64,000 nt of DNA from Ischnura elegans (Eukaryota > Arthropoda > Insecta > Odonata > Coenagrionidae), in assembly GCF_921293095.1 (NCBI RefSeq), contig NC_060246.1:86363030-86427029 (forward strand). The letters are read 5' to 3'. Every line of letters starts with the position of its first letter. Within the stretch, counting starts at the first letter, position 1. Positions 23,713-37,100 of the stretch are shown piece after piece. The position numbers were made by a program, and so were the translations under genes. The notes beneath the pieces are model-generated. The model was given only the letters and a program-made list of their open reading frames with translations, was not told where the DNA came from and did no database searches.

Positions 23713-23803
23713 ATGAAGCCTCATGGTACTAGATATTCATGGTAATAGACACATCTAGTGGTATGAACGTACCATCTGGTAGTCTCGGTACAATTAGCAT
23801 GGG

Positions 23804-23920
23804 AATTCAGGAACTAGGATTTCGTAGTGGTCTTCGCAGCGGCCTGGTAAATCCGTGGTTCGATTCCCGTTTCAGGGGATTTTTTTGCCATGGTAATTCA
23901 TCATAAATCAGTCAATTAAG
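23804..23920 (+). mobile_element. tRNA-like SINE fragment, plus strand
   Basis: It starts AATTCAGGAACTAGG, has an A-box-like TTCGTAGTGGT (23821-23831) and a perfect B box GGTTCGATTCC (23857-23867). CAGGGGATTTTTTT and ATGGTAATTCAT-like sequence follow. It is the inverted counterpart of 23600-23712. The two heads face each other across about 90 bp. Confidence 0.55.
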
Positions 23921-24387
23921 TTAGAAATGGACTGTATGAATTGTCAGAAAAAATTTGACGAATATTATTTCGCAAACATTTCGCCAAAAGAAAAAGACAA
24001 TGGGAAGAAGTCCCTTTTTAGAGAAGGGTCCTAACAGATTCACCATTTTTATCCTTGGTTGATCCCTCGCCATTGTCCTCTCCTTTTTTTGTTATCAGCC
24101 TCGTTCAGTTCTCTCTTTCTCTTCCCTCCCTTCCTTCCTCCTCGTGTCCACTTCACTCCCTTCTCCTTTGAGTCCCGCCTCTCCTCATGCTCCCCTCATT
24201 TTGCCACCTTTCGACTTTTGTTACCGCAAGGGAAAGAGGCGCGTTGCATGTCAAGCCGGCTGCCTCCTGAAATGGTAGACGAAGGGAAGTAATCGTAAAA
24301 AAATAATGAGTGGGGAATGATTCCGGGAAGGGACGAGGGGGAAGTACAAGCGAGCGAGAGGAAGAGATTGCGAACTGGTTATGGATG
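23921..24387. other. Non-coding stretch with pyrimidine-rich block
   Basis: About 24060-24200 is C/T-rich (CTTCC and CCTCC runs). No gene supported. Confidence 0.5.
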
Positions 24388-24719
24388 ACTCAAGCCCCGT
24401 TCATAAAAGCATAACTTGGCGTAGGTTTATTTAATGACACCCAGATCTATGAGTTAAGTATTTCACCTATCACAGCTCCTATCGTGTCTCAGTCGTGGAA
24501 TTGATGAAAGAGAACTTTAAATACTTCATCTGGATGTGAATAAGTATTATTATTTTCCTTGCTAGCGGCAAATTACAAGTGGTATTTGATTTTTTTTCAA
24601 CTAATGACCATTCCAACGCATGTTATGCCACTTGAAGTTATTGATATCCAAACGCCGCACTTCTTGAGTTATCAACCCCATAATTTCCAGTTAATCGTTT
24701 GTAAACGGGGCTTTTGAGT
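24388..24719. mobile_element. Short terminal-inverted-repeat element, superfamily unknown
   Basis: The left end ACTCAAGCCCCGTT and right end AACGGGGCTTTTGAGT are inverted repeats with a 2-bp length difference. Partial inverted similarity continues inward (CATAACTTGG against a GATTAACTGG-like block). The element is 332 bp and non-coding, consistent with a MITE. No convincing flanking duplication was seen. Confidence 0.5.
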
Positions 24720-27700
24720 ACAAGGATAACAACTATTATTTTAATTTATATTTTTATATTCTCGTAAATACTGACAAACTATGATTTTATTTCTAACTTA
24801 AATAATAAACGTAAAAAAATCATGATTCCTTTCATTGCTCTGAATACAATTATACCATATTATTCTAGAATAATATTGAATTGCCCAGCATTGAGACAAG
24901 TGATCTTTGTGTTTCTAACTTAACATTTCAGGACTGGCAAGGTCCGATGGAGGTGGGATTCGCCTCAGAAATGTGTAGTATGGAAGCATAAAAGAAAATG
25001 TAGAATGCATTGTTTCCTAGTTAAAACAATATTGGCCAACGGTTGGGCACAATATTAAAATCAAGAACTCTCAATAGAAGGCGAATGAGTAGAAAAAACG
25101 TTTTTAAGTCGTGAAAGTCCTTCAACAAAACGTATCTTGTTTGTTTGTTTGTTGACTGTAGCATACACTTTCCTTCCCCATACGCCCGGGTTCGGAACGT
25201 CGAATGAAGGACGTGGCATTCTGTAATATCCGGGTCCCTCAATTTGCGTACCCCGCTGGGTATGTCTGGGGCAGCCTTTTGTCCGTTGGATGGGGTGTAA
25301 AAATGTGGATCTCGCGGCGATTTTAGTTCAGAGCAGGGTTGAAGGGAGAAGGGAGTAAGCAAAGTTTTAACGGATGAGTTCGAGTGGAGAGCCCGAACAC
25401 TTTTTTCCCTTTCTCTTTTCCGTTTTGAAAAAGCTAACGAATAGTTTCCTGCTTAAAATCATCCTTGCTCAAATTTTTCAAATGATTCTCTTTCCCGATT
25501 ATTAAAAAAATTCACTTTTCCCATCATTATTTTGCAAAATCAGGATAAATAAGGATCTACACTCTATCATTCTTGTCCTAAAATGAATATAATCAATTTG
25601 CATGGTAATTAATTGCTGCTCATGCATCAGAGCCCCTTGATGGCCATTAGACTTACTGAAGACAGTACAAACTCCTGCAAAATTCTTAGGTGTTTTATTG
25701 CGAGTCAACTTCATAAGAAAAAATGCATTTCAATTAATTGGTTTTGAAATCATATCCAAAATGTAAATGCAGGGGCTGTTTATGTCCAAAGCAGTGTCAG
25801 TCCGAGTGTGCGGTAAGATGATTCTCCTTACTTTCACAGCCTCCTACGACAAAGTTTTTACCCATCTTTGGAGCAATCAATTGAACTGAATGGTCGTCTT
25901 AAAAAAAATGCATTGTAATGGTTGAAAATGGTAGAAGTATGGGAGGGATAGAATTTTTGCCTTCACGTCGTCGTCCTGGTTTTATTTTTTTCATCCCAAT
26001 TTGTCAAGGTTGAGACGAGATAGCGAGGAGGGAACCACCAATCAAAAAGAGGGTCATGATAATAACAGAGCGTTTCCATTCACGTCCGTGCTGTCCGATC
26101 CACTGGTCACCGGGATACTAAAAGCGCAACGTCATACTCCATGATGATCGTCAGCCCCTCGGGAGGATTTTATTATTTTTCACATCTTCCACGCTCGACG
26201 GACATCACTCTCCGGGTGCACAGCTTATAAAACTTTCTATTCCTGGTCCCGTAATTCCTCCCCTGGGTGTGTGCGGACGAGCCGCGGCATCTCCGAGGAG
26301 CGGAGGGGATTTTTGCGAGTCACCGCTGCACTTTCTGACCGGTGGGTGAATGTCCACGTACACACCGACACACGGAGTCGACGTCGGGCTTTTAATTCTC
26401 TCTCCCTCCTTCCCTTTCATCGCCTGCAGGCGTCAATGGCTTTGTTTGCGGACGCGCCTCCTCGAAGCAGTGGAAAATACCGTTTCGCTGTCAGCATTTT
26501 CGTTCGCTCTACCTTATCTCCCTTCTTTTTTCCGCTGTCCTAATCTATCCGTACTGTTATTACGAGTCCAGTGCTGAAACATCCCGCCTTTTAATCTATT
26601 CCCACCCACATTTGTTTGTCTATCCCTCACTCACTCGTTCCTATCCTGCACCACTCAAGTATATTTATTCAACATCCACGCTCAAAATTCTTTTCGAGAA
26701 ACTTTAGCTGCCGATATATAAAAAATTGATAATTTTTAAATATAAATCCCTTTAAAATAAAAATTGAAAATTTTATTATCACCAAATAAAAAATACTGCA
26801 ATGCATACTTAATAACTTATTGATGATTGCTTTGAGTTTGGAATTTAGCTTTCTATTTACAACTAGCAGAACTGGATATTTTCTAGGCTAAAGGCTATCT
26901 TATGTTTAATGAAAGGAAAAGAAATCCACTTAGTTTTATGATTTATTACTACAATTTTCTTCATAAATCCTGCTTTCCTCCCTTACCCTTCTAGTTACCC
27001 AAATAATTTTCCACTCTATACCAGTGTACAGCAAATTCTCTCCCCTTATTACACTCACAGCCCATCAAAACCCTCCGCCTCTTCTGTATGATCACCTCTT
27101 TCACCATGTTCAAGTCTTTCTTGTTGTTCTTTCCCACTGCTCATCTCATCTCCTCCATTCTCCTCCATATCCAAACCTCCAAACCCTCCAGCCTCTTCTC
27201 ATACTCTTTCATCACATTCCACGTCAACAAATCTTACAATCTTTAATTCAATACCAGGCTCTTTGCTAACCTTTTATTCTCTTACTTAGAGAGCAATCCT
27301 CATATGAGCTTTTTCTAATGATAGAGGTAGATGAAAGGGCCAAATTGTCAACCTTAGAGGGTTAAAGTATTTTTGCCGCTTATTCTTCATAGCCCAAATC
27401 CATTATGCAGTATCGTAAAAACATCGATCAGCTTCTTTGGATTTTCAGAAAATATGGAAGTTTATTTACTCTTTATGCTTAAAAGAACCTGCAACATAGA
27501 TTATGAATTTTAGTGTAGTGAGGAAAAGAACGAAAATTCGGAACCAACATAAAATTCTTTCTTAACATTCATTTGAAAAGTGTAATAAAAATGGCGACAG
27601 AAAGTACACCATGGCGTTTATCCAGTGGAAAGAAAAACTATATTGTGCAGCTATATTGATGACATGTGTTTTAGTGAATGCGTTTTACATGCATGTGTGA

Positions 27701-28440
27701 GTGCATGTAGGAACACATATCTACGCCGTATATTCGCGTATCGTTAGTTTCACATGAAGTACGCTTTGAGAATAGCGATCCATTCTATCAATGGCACTCC
27801 GAAGCGGAAATGCCTCGACGCCTTCCTTCAAGAGCACTACGGATTTCCCGATACCGATCCTCCATTCCCCGGCAATCATTTCCACTACAACTCCGTGCGA
27901 CCTTTTCTCTGCAAGTAAGCGATGTTGAATCTGTGAGAATATTTTACATCCATGAAACGGAGGAAGGTCGCAGAGAATCTCAGCGAACGGCATTGGGTAA
28001 TACTCAAAAGAGAGCTTGGCGTAAGTCACTGGTATAGCATGCTCTAAAAATTAGTGCTCCCTCCATTGAAAAGTAATCATATCCACGAGTGGGAGAGAGA
28101 ACCAAGAGACGCCACCTGTTTCCTGTTAGATTAATACCAGAAACCCTAATAAGCAAACAGTTGGGTAATATCCATATATAATGTTAGGTAGATATAGTAA
28201 GGATAAAGAGTAAGATTGCAAGTAAAGAAAAATCCACCCGTTAACAATCATGGACACAAAATATTGCTGTTTTGGTGTAAATATCATTTACATAATGCAT
28301 TACTATGTTGATTATGTCGTACTTTAAATTATAAATCTTACGAATATTAAAAAAAAACTTTATTCAGACTGGTGTCACTATTGTGCCTAACTTCGATTTG
28401 CCATTCGTTCCATAAGCGCTAAAACGGGTAAAATATTACA
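24720..28440. other. Non-coding stretch
   Basis: Frames at 25021-25362 and 27721-28029 on the minus strand have protein-like composition but no domain. An acceptor-like CTTACTTGCAG lies at 27919-27909 on the minus strand in the second, with no convincing donor. A TTTG repeat lies near 25137-25154, and a C/T-rich tract at about 26980-27240. No gene is supported. Confidence 0.45.
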
Positions 28441-28795
28441 GTGAGGATATGAGGGAGCGATAGAATTATTTTTGTAATGTAAAAGGCATTATTTCTTGTT
28501 GAGAGCTTTAAACATTAGCGGTATTTTACATTAAACTGTTGCAACCTGGAGTCGATCTCAGGCTTCAAGCACAAGGAAGACCTTGCATATAGCAGAACGA
28601 GATCATTCTGAGTGAGGATAGGAAGGAGCGATCTCTGTATTATTTGTAATTCAAAAGGTATTATTTCGTATTGAGAGTTATTAATATTAGGGATATTTTT
28701 TTTTAATTTCGCTGTTATAACCTGGACTTGAACTCAGGCTACGTGCACTGGAAAGGCCGTGCGCATATCAGCGAGCGATAATTCCTCTGTGTGAA
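28441..28795 (-). mobile_element. Tandem pair of diverged tRNA-like SINE units, minus strand
   Basis: Two units start GTGAGGATA at 28441 and 28612 (period about 171 bp). They share GGAGCGAT, a TATTATTTGTAAT-like block, AAAAGG(C/T)ATTATTTC, TTGAGAG and a tRNA-like end. On the minus strand each has a B-box-like CTGAG(T)TCAAGTCC or CTGAGATCGACTCC. Copy one also has a 5-bp anticodon-like stem, CAAGG-TCTT-CCTTG (28584-28571). This fits a SINE inserted next to itself, or a SINE duplicated in tandem. Confidence 0.55.
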
Positions 28796-30888
28796 CTCAT
28801 TTCAACAATTTTTCCCATTCCTCTCCTTTCCCTCCGCCTCCCAGTCCTTCCTTGCTTGCTCATCAGTCTGGAGTCGAGCACTTCAACTTCTCTTCAATCT
28901 GCCATTCGACCCTTTCACGCGCTTCCATATTCACTCTCTCGCCTCTTTATACCACCGCTCTCCTCTTTTTCCTCTCCATCTGCATAAAAAAATGGAGTCG
29001 TTGCCTTCCCTCTATATTTTCCACCCGTCCGTTTTTATTCTCTTTCCGTCCTCATTGTTTTTAAGTTTTATTTTTTTTTCTCCAATTCTTACTCTGATGA
29101 CAGCATTTTTTTTCTTTTTATCCCACACCTCAGGGGTTCGAATAAACGTGAACTCTAAACTTAAATTATCGCCATATGATTCGAGCCTGCTTAATTTTGA
29201 AAGTTTTAAATTATTTTTTACGAGGAAATATTAAATTCTACTTAAATGATGGACCTTAGGAGCCACATAGAGGTATGAAAAAAGAGCAAGGCAAGAGTAA
29301 GTATGTAATTTAAGTCGACTTATATTCCAGGATATTTGCTATACATTTAATAACTTAGTGGAAGTGGTGTCTAATATCTAAAGCCCAATTTTACTGCACC
29401 TAAAATGGTCAATTTTATGCTTTTCATGGCATGATTATCGAAATACTCTACATCAACTTTCTAATTCTTATTCGTTCTCATGTGGATTTCATTTAGCATT
29501 TATTACTTTTATCCATCGCAGCAATGTTTTACTTCAGAATTTTCCATCGACAGCACAGCCTAATTTTTTATACTATTCATTTTTGCACGATGAGAAATCA
29601 TTAAAGTTCTTCTTAGTCATAAAATATTAAAATAATTTATTATACACTACCACTTAAAAATGGGGATATTTGTGTCTTAATTTTTCTACCTACCGAATGT
29701 TCTTGCCGAAGGGATTATGTTATTTACGAATCAATGTTGTCAGCTATATTTGGCATTTTTAAATGCTTTACTTGGCATGATCTTAATAATATATCTTTAA
29801 AAAAATACTTTTTCCGAGGTTTCGCGAATCAGCAATATCAGATGTGAGTAAGGTCTTCCTTCTAAGGTATCATGCGAAGTTTTAAAAGTTTTTTCAAAAG
29901 TTTCGAAAATACATCCATGCTTAAATTCCTCAGCTTTAAAAATACTTCATTTTTTCGCCAAAACATGTTTGGTCTCTCTGGCAGAGTTCATTAGTACGGA
30001 TAATATCCAAAGATGACTATGTTCAACAGTGATTGTAACGGAAAGTAAAATGTATTTACTACCTGGAACATATCCTGTAGGATTAAATGAATTTATATTC
30101 TCCAGAGTCAATATCAGGTATTCATATTTTCAGATTGTGATATATGTATGTGCGTGCTCTCATTAGATGTAGCCAATATGAGAAAAATTAAGGGTAAACT
30201 ATTGTATTAAATAGCATATTTATTCAAATTACCAATGATTTCATCCTCGAAACTTCTTAATTTTTTCATTTTGAATATTTTTTCTGAGTATTTTATCGTA
30301 ATTTTCATCCATCTTTTTCTCTTCCTGTCGCTATCCTTCCCGTATTTTTTTTAACTTCTCGCAAGCGCTTCCATCCCTTTCTCCTGGCCAACACTTCCTC
30401 CCCCCTCCCTTCCTTGCCTTTTCTCGCCTCCGACCGCCTCTTTTCATTCCCACCGTCCCTTTGTCCTTTCCCTCCCTTTGACACCCTCCTCTCGCCCATC
30501 CCGCTGCTGCGCCCATCCTCCGCCGCGGGAGATAAACCAGCAGTCATCTTAATGAACCTCCTCCGTCCCATCCCTTATGTGACTTCTCGGCCCCTCCCTC
30601 CCTTTCATACCGCAATCCCTGGCTCACCCAAAGAGGACACACCCACTGATGTAGCTCTCGAGGTGCAAACCCTACGACCGAGCCGGCCGGTTCCCTATTT
30701 TTTTCTCTCCTTCTCAGCTGAAATTCCTTTTCCGAACGTATATTAATGCCTCAAGTTTTAGGCGGGGGAAGAAGAGAAATACAGAGAGTGAGAATGAAGG
30801 AGGAAGAATTATATGCGTTATACATTTACAGAAGCAAAGCCAGATAGCGAATGGGTGTGGACTGGGAAGAGCTTTCTCATAATCGTGG
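28796..30888. other. Non-coding stretch with pyrimidine-rich blocks
   Basis: About 28800-29060 and 30355-30625 are C/T-rich on the plus strand. Long frames there (147 codons at 28791-29234, 110 at 30414-30746) are low-complexity Phe/Ser/Pro-rich translations and unlikely to be genes. The middle is AT-rich without features. Confidence 0.5.
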
Positions 30889-31124
30889 AAATGACAATAC
30901 TTACTTAAGCTACATTAAAAATTTATTTAATCAGCCTCAGGATTGAAATGTTTCGGAGTGGAACTCCCTCCCGGCCCTGATTGGTTCAACTAGTTTTTTT
31001 TTCTGGTGGTGCATAAGAAGAACTGTGACAATATAGGATTAGTCTGAAGATGAAGTGATACATCGAAGCCTGGGTTGCTTAAATGAAATTTTTTATTTGG
31101 AGTAACTAAGTCAGTATTGTCATT
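30889..31124. mobile_element. Foldback element related to the one at 21140-21371
   Basis: The left arm starts AAATGACAATACTTACTTAA. The right arm's complement starts AATGACAATACTGACTTAG, and the arms remain alignable inward through TTTAA and a (G)CAACCCAGG-like block. The right arm contains, on its complement, GCAACCCAGGCTTCGATG and then TTCATCTTCAGAC, closely matching the core of the 21-kb element. The arms are more diverged than there, so this copy is older. Non-coding. Confidence 0.6.
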
Positions 31125-34100
31125 GATATTATGAATCGGTGCCTTGCCGTCACGCCAGAGGCAATCACTTCTCTTACATATAGTGCACAACAAAGGGTGA
31201 TTACTGCAAATAAATAATGGACGATGTAATAAATGATAATTGTAAAATATTCATTAAATTACTTTCTATGGTGCTGCGTGTTAAGAATTTCTGTTATTTC
31301 TCGATTGAACTAATATTTAATGGGAGAACCTTACTCGGAATCAGACCGATCACAAACTCATTTTTTCTTCCGGGGTGAGTAATAGCTGGGTCCTTTTCAC
31401 TCTCAAAACAAATTATGTCCTCCTAGATTACTCAAGTAAGAAAGGTAAGAAGGTAGTGCACGTGCGTGGTAGGAGGAGTGACGTTAATTAGACCTAAGAT
31501 GTTAAAACCGATGTGGAAAGATTAATGCGCTTTTTCGTTCCTCTTCCGCAAGTTTTAGAGGGTAGCCGCAGATTAGCTCGCATTTAGTCCTAATGAGAGG
31601 AGATGAGATTTACCCACAGGGAAATGTACATAAATAATCTCGCAGATAAAATTTACTGTGACTAGAGCTAAAAAAACGAGCTTCCTTTTATTTGAGCTGG
31701 TTTATTCTTCAATCTAGGTAACAATGTACACTTCTTCTTGTTATCTTCGGTTCCAATTATTTTTATAGAAACTACGATAATCCTTATTCGTATCCAGTTG
31801 AGGATATTTCCTCCACGAAATTTTTGAGTATCCACATTTATTATTCATTGTATTACTTTCTGGGTAAAATCTTCTCGGCATTCCCCTACCATTCGACGGA
31901 AAATTATCACATCATATTATTGTATTCCATTGTTACTCCTGACGGAATTCGGCTAGTTATAACTTTTTCCACATTTGAATTTTCCGCTGAGTAGGAAAAA
32001 TAAAATGCTTTTTCATGATCTGCTGACTTAGTAGGCTCATTCTTGTATTCTGAATAGAAGAGGCTCTCTCTCCAGCAACATAACCTTAGATGCGTCCCTA
32101 TGATATTTCTACTTTCTCTTGATCTCCACCTTTTTGGTAATTCCGAGACTAGAAGATGAAAAAAACAAACAATACCACGGTGCCTTAAGAAAAGGGAAAT
32201 GTATCGCTGCTTCCATGTGAGTTTAGAGACGTTTGATGGAAAGTTATTGCATGATGCAGGAAGGTATGCAAAACAACTCATCATGCTTCACCGCTCTAGT
32301 ACCAAGATGAATTAGTACGAATTGATGCTTACATTCATTGACGTTCACATATAAATAGGTTAAAGCAGAACGCATTCCTAGCATTCAATACCTATTGTAT
32401 ATCAATCAAAACTACCCGTTTAGGTAGACTTTATCAGTCGAGCAAATTCCTTCCTATAGAGTCATCTAATATGTCACATAATTTCTTAATCAGAAAATTC
32501 AACATGTTTAGATGATAATGAGTGTAATGGTTATTAAAGTTCAATTGTTGAATATCAGAAATAATGTGATGAAAAAATTGATGTCATATTTTTCAGTGGG
32601 TATATTATTAGCATTTATTTTTGTGCCTAGCCAAGACTAAAACGAAGAATATTATCTTGAATTTTGTGCACGGAAAAAGAAAGAACTTTCTAAGGGTTTG
32701 ATTTTAGTGTCACTTGTATATCCTTTTTTAAGCCTTTTTTTCTAAGTTGTGAAAAATTAAATAGTGTTCCAGCTAAAACTAGGCGCTAAATTTTAACGGA
32801 GGGAATTCACATTAAATTCATGCCCCAAAACTGAAAACCCTGAGGAAACCTAAGTAAGAATTTATATTAAATACTATAATTTATAGCACATAAAACTAGT
32901 GGCAATAAATACCTCAGGTATATTCTAGCCGACATCAGTATTCGAATTATACAAGTCCTAAGTTTGCCGAGGTATGGGAATATACCTTTAAATTCGACCT
33001 GACGACTACGATAATGTCCCTCTATTCTTGGCTCTTTCTGTAGGCCTATGCGATATCTATACGAAATGTATCTCCATGGATCCCTCCATGGCTCTTCTCT
33101 TAAGGCTATCAACAAAAAAATTATTTCTCGTATTCGTTCCATATGCTCTTCGAGAGAGTGGGATATCGGGTTTCGCTTTTGTTTCCGGAAAACTTTTGCC
33201 CCACATCTCTGCATCTTTGGACCCGCAAACGTCGACCTCCTTCATCGTGAATCCGATTTTTCGATTTCTCGTCTTCCCATCGCCGTGGAAGGGATGATGC
33301 TCTTTCCTTAAACCCTTTCAATTCTTCTCTGATCCGAATCATGAGAAAGAAAGGTTTCTATCCCTCGTACATTACACACTTGCAAGCGACGAAGACCATA
33401 CCACCGTCCAAAAATCACAAACCGCAGTTGTATTCAGGCATATTTTATGTCTTTTAAAAGTAAGTCTTTGCAGATTTTTCGCCCCACCCATTCTTGCGTA
33501 GGTGTTCTACCGGAGTGGTTTTGTATGAAACAATCAGTGATTGTTCCTAAGTTTGGCCTTATTCTGGTCAAGGGGACCTCGGTTCATCGAACGGACGAAG
33601 CGTTGTACCTTAACCACCGCCAAAATTATCCTTGCCACAACTATAGTTTGAAAACGAAACGATTGCGTTGGAGGCAACATCCCAGTCATCATACGGAGCC
33701 TAACCCCTTTCGCTCGAAACTGCATCAATCATATAACAAGGATATTTTAAGATTAGTGACGATTAAGCTCAATCTAAACGCAATCGCTGGCGTGTGAATT
33801 CCATGCATATGTGGTCGAAAGACCAGTTTCTTCTTTAAGGCCTCCACGCATTACGTAGATTCTTTTGTATCTTCGTAGAAGAAGGTCAACGGAATGGAAC
33901 GGGGGAAGAAGTGCAAACGGTGGCAAAATGACCAAAATATAGAATTAGTTCAGGAATGGAATTCGTTGAAGGAGAGTATAATTCAACTTGTCTTGAAGCG
34001 GTGGAGTATACTCAATGCGTCGCCAAATCTACCAAGCTGGGACTACCACCAAGAGTCAACAACAAAGTCAAGAGAGACGAAATTTCCTTCCATTATACAC

Positions 34101-37100
34101 TGTGAGCCACAGCATTCAAATTATTTTCAAGGTGTGTAACAAATTTCAAAGCTAGCGACAAAGAAAATAACCCACCTTCCTCCTTCGAAAGGTGGCGACT
34201 TTAGTCCTCGTGAGATGAAAGGATACTCTCATCCCAAAATCGTCGTCTTTGCAGCGCAATAACCCTCAGTGCAGTTTGTAACTTTTAATGTGTGGCCCAA
34301 TGGTTTTTCAACGTGACTAATACATTCGCCTAATAATTTACTTTTTCAAAATTGATCAATCATTTCCATTTTATGCTGTGGTGTTGAATTTTGGATGTCA
34401 AAGTAAAGAAATTTATGAATACCACAAAGATGGCTGGTTCTGTATAAGAATGTTTACGAATAATATTGGAACTAAGGGAAATGGAAGAGTCAGCAGTGAG
34501 GCCTCATTGAAGGCCATTTATCGAGAGAGTAATTATTATTTGCCACCAGTGCAACAGTTACTCGTAAGAAAATATAATTTTACGCTATTATCTTGATATA
34601 TATTGGTAGTACTTGAATACATTAATTATTCAGATCATCAGATTTATTTTTTGTAGAGGATATAAAATCAGAGGCAAATATAAATATTTATAAATTTCCA
34701 ATCTGGTTACAGTCAATTTGAATCTGATTACACTCTTGACTATCCGACGAATACATAAAAACGTGATGCATACAACTAGTTAATCCTCAGTAAAGTATTT
34801 TGTGATCGAACTAGTGGCCACATGAGAGTCTGCAAAGCGGCTGGTCGAATTCGCTCAAGGCCACCGAGGCGCCGAGAAAGAAGCGTGTGGAAGACGAGCG
34901 CACGGCATTGCATTCGTAGAAACGCATTTATTCTTCTGTTGTCACACCTGGCGCTCACACATGTATCCTCAGAACATAGCCAACACCTGAACCACTTTCA
35001 TGTATAAGGTAGCTGGAGTATTCATCCCTCACGATATTTCTTCATCATGTATTCCTCTTTCAATTTCAATGCTCCCACACTCTTTTTCAGTGGCTGTTTG
35101 CGTAGTAAGAAGAAGAATCTCCTTCGAATCTGTTACCTTCAATATCTCGTATAAAAGTCTCATATTTTATGTGATTAATGTTTCTGACGTGTGCGGAAGT
35201 ATGCATTGAAAATACTACTTGAAAATTGGCTCAATTGAATGTGGAGTGCGTGTTTCGTCTTATGGGTATGGGTAACACATGCACGAGTATTAAATAAGGA
35301 AATCATATTGATAAGACATCTGCGTCAAACACATATATTTCTCGTGAATGTGAAATACAAACCTGTATGTGATAGCAACATACCTTGAATATAAATAAGC
35401 CATATGTGGTGGTATTTTTAATATGCCACCAATTCTTTTACATGTGGCATCACTGTACTCGGCAATCACCTTACCTTTTTTCAATTCATTTCCTCTCCTT
35501 AACTACTAAGGCATTTTCCGAAGGGATAAATGTTGCTTATATTATTATTGTGAGTTACTGGATTCTTGTGCCATCTAGACAGTCATTCGTCTATTAGAAT
35601 CTACCCGAAATCTAGTCAGTAGCCGATCCACTTTTCTATACCCGTTTCATAAAATAAACATTGTTTTACTCTGTTTCCCTGATATGATTTTCCATGATTT
35701 TACCTTTTCGTCAATCAAATTTCCAACTATTAATAAATGCGCTTTGTTGATAAAATTATTTCAAACATTTAAATTGATTGTAAAATTCGAGGGAAATTCT
35801 AAAATCGTTTTTACGGTTGTTACTATAATCCGGGACTCTTTGAAAGGAGTGGGAGGCAAGATCCGGCTAAAAATTATTATCAGTGAAAGACTTCTTAAGT
35901 AATCACAAAAGTTAGATAACCACTCCAACTATTCATCATTCATTTTATTCTACATCGTATTTTCTTACCTATCTTTCGATTGCAGGGATAATGATGAGGG
36001 TCCTCCTTCACAAAAAAACCCTCGAGTAGTTTTCTGACTACGCCACGCTCTTCCATTATTGTTTTCGTATTACTTTATGTGGGCTCGTATATTTCCACCT
36101 TCTCCTCCCACCGCTCTCGAATCAGCGAGCCCTGCAGCTATCATCCCCCACAATCTCCACCCCCTTATACCTATACCCTCCCCCTGTCTTCCACGCCGAA
36201 CCCTTACAGAAGTCCCTCTCCGTCATATCGGTGTTCATCTTTTCCCTTCCATTGTTAAGTGAAGGAAAATGGTCTTGGCTGGATGATAGGGTGTAGCGGG
36301 TGCGGGGGATAGGGGTGAAGGGAGGGGGTGGAAAGAAGGGGTTGCGGAAGACCGTTTAGGAGGGGTTTGGAAGGGGGAGGGAGTGGAAGGGGACGAGAAA
36401 ATGAAGAAGAGATGGAGGAGAGCAGAGAGGGTCCATTGTGATCCGACTCGGAATAGCATGTGTTTTTTATTTATTTATTTATTCTTTTCCTCATCTATCC
36501 TCCTCTCTATCTCTCTCTCCTTCGCGTTCCCAATACCCAATGACCCAACTCTTCGGCCATCCACGGCGTCGGGCGGATGTTCATACGTAATCTACGTTCT
36601 CTTTTTTCCCCTCTCTTCTTCTTTATTATGGTTATTTTTTTATTTCGTCCATGCTTAAAGCGAGGCCCATGAAGATGACGGGGACGCTGATTTCGGTGGA
36701 CGGGAGCATTTGGTCGCCGTGTATTAGGGACAGATGATTTTTTGTTACAGTCGAGAAGGGAAGGCTTTCGCTGAATACTTTCCGTCATCTACGGACAAGA
36801 TGACTTTCTTCGGTATGCATCGGTTATGATCCGTCGCTAAAATTACTGGGAAATAATGCCGGTATGTTTTATAAAAAAAACATTATTTTTGACATACTTT
36901 TCAGCAGCCAGGCTATATTTATCTCAAAAGAATATGGATGATCATTCTCATGCTAGTCTTTCGTTCATAATGATAAATTTTTGGTTGTTATAAATTCAAG
37001 AGATAAACGAAAAAAAAATAAATGCACCCATAAGCGAAGAAAAAAATTTCAAATTCGAAAAAATATAATTTAAAGTGAAGGTAAACCTAGGTCGGTATGT

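Noticed and set aside
27721..27908. Minus-strand exon candidate after a CTTACTTGCAG acceptor
   Set aside because: The frame is already open upstream of the acceptor and no acceptable donor was found, so the splice site is probably chance.
28791..29234. 147-codon Phe/Ser-rich plus-strand frame
   Set aside because: Low-complexity translation of a pyrimidine-rich tract.
32867..33342. 115-codon minus-strand frame and neighbours
   Set aside because: Protein-like in places, but four frames overlap here on both strands and no splice or start evidence separates them.
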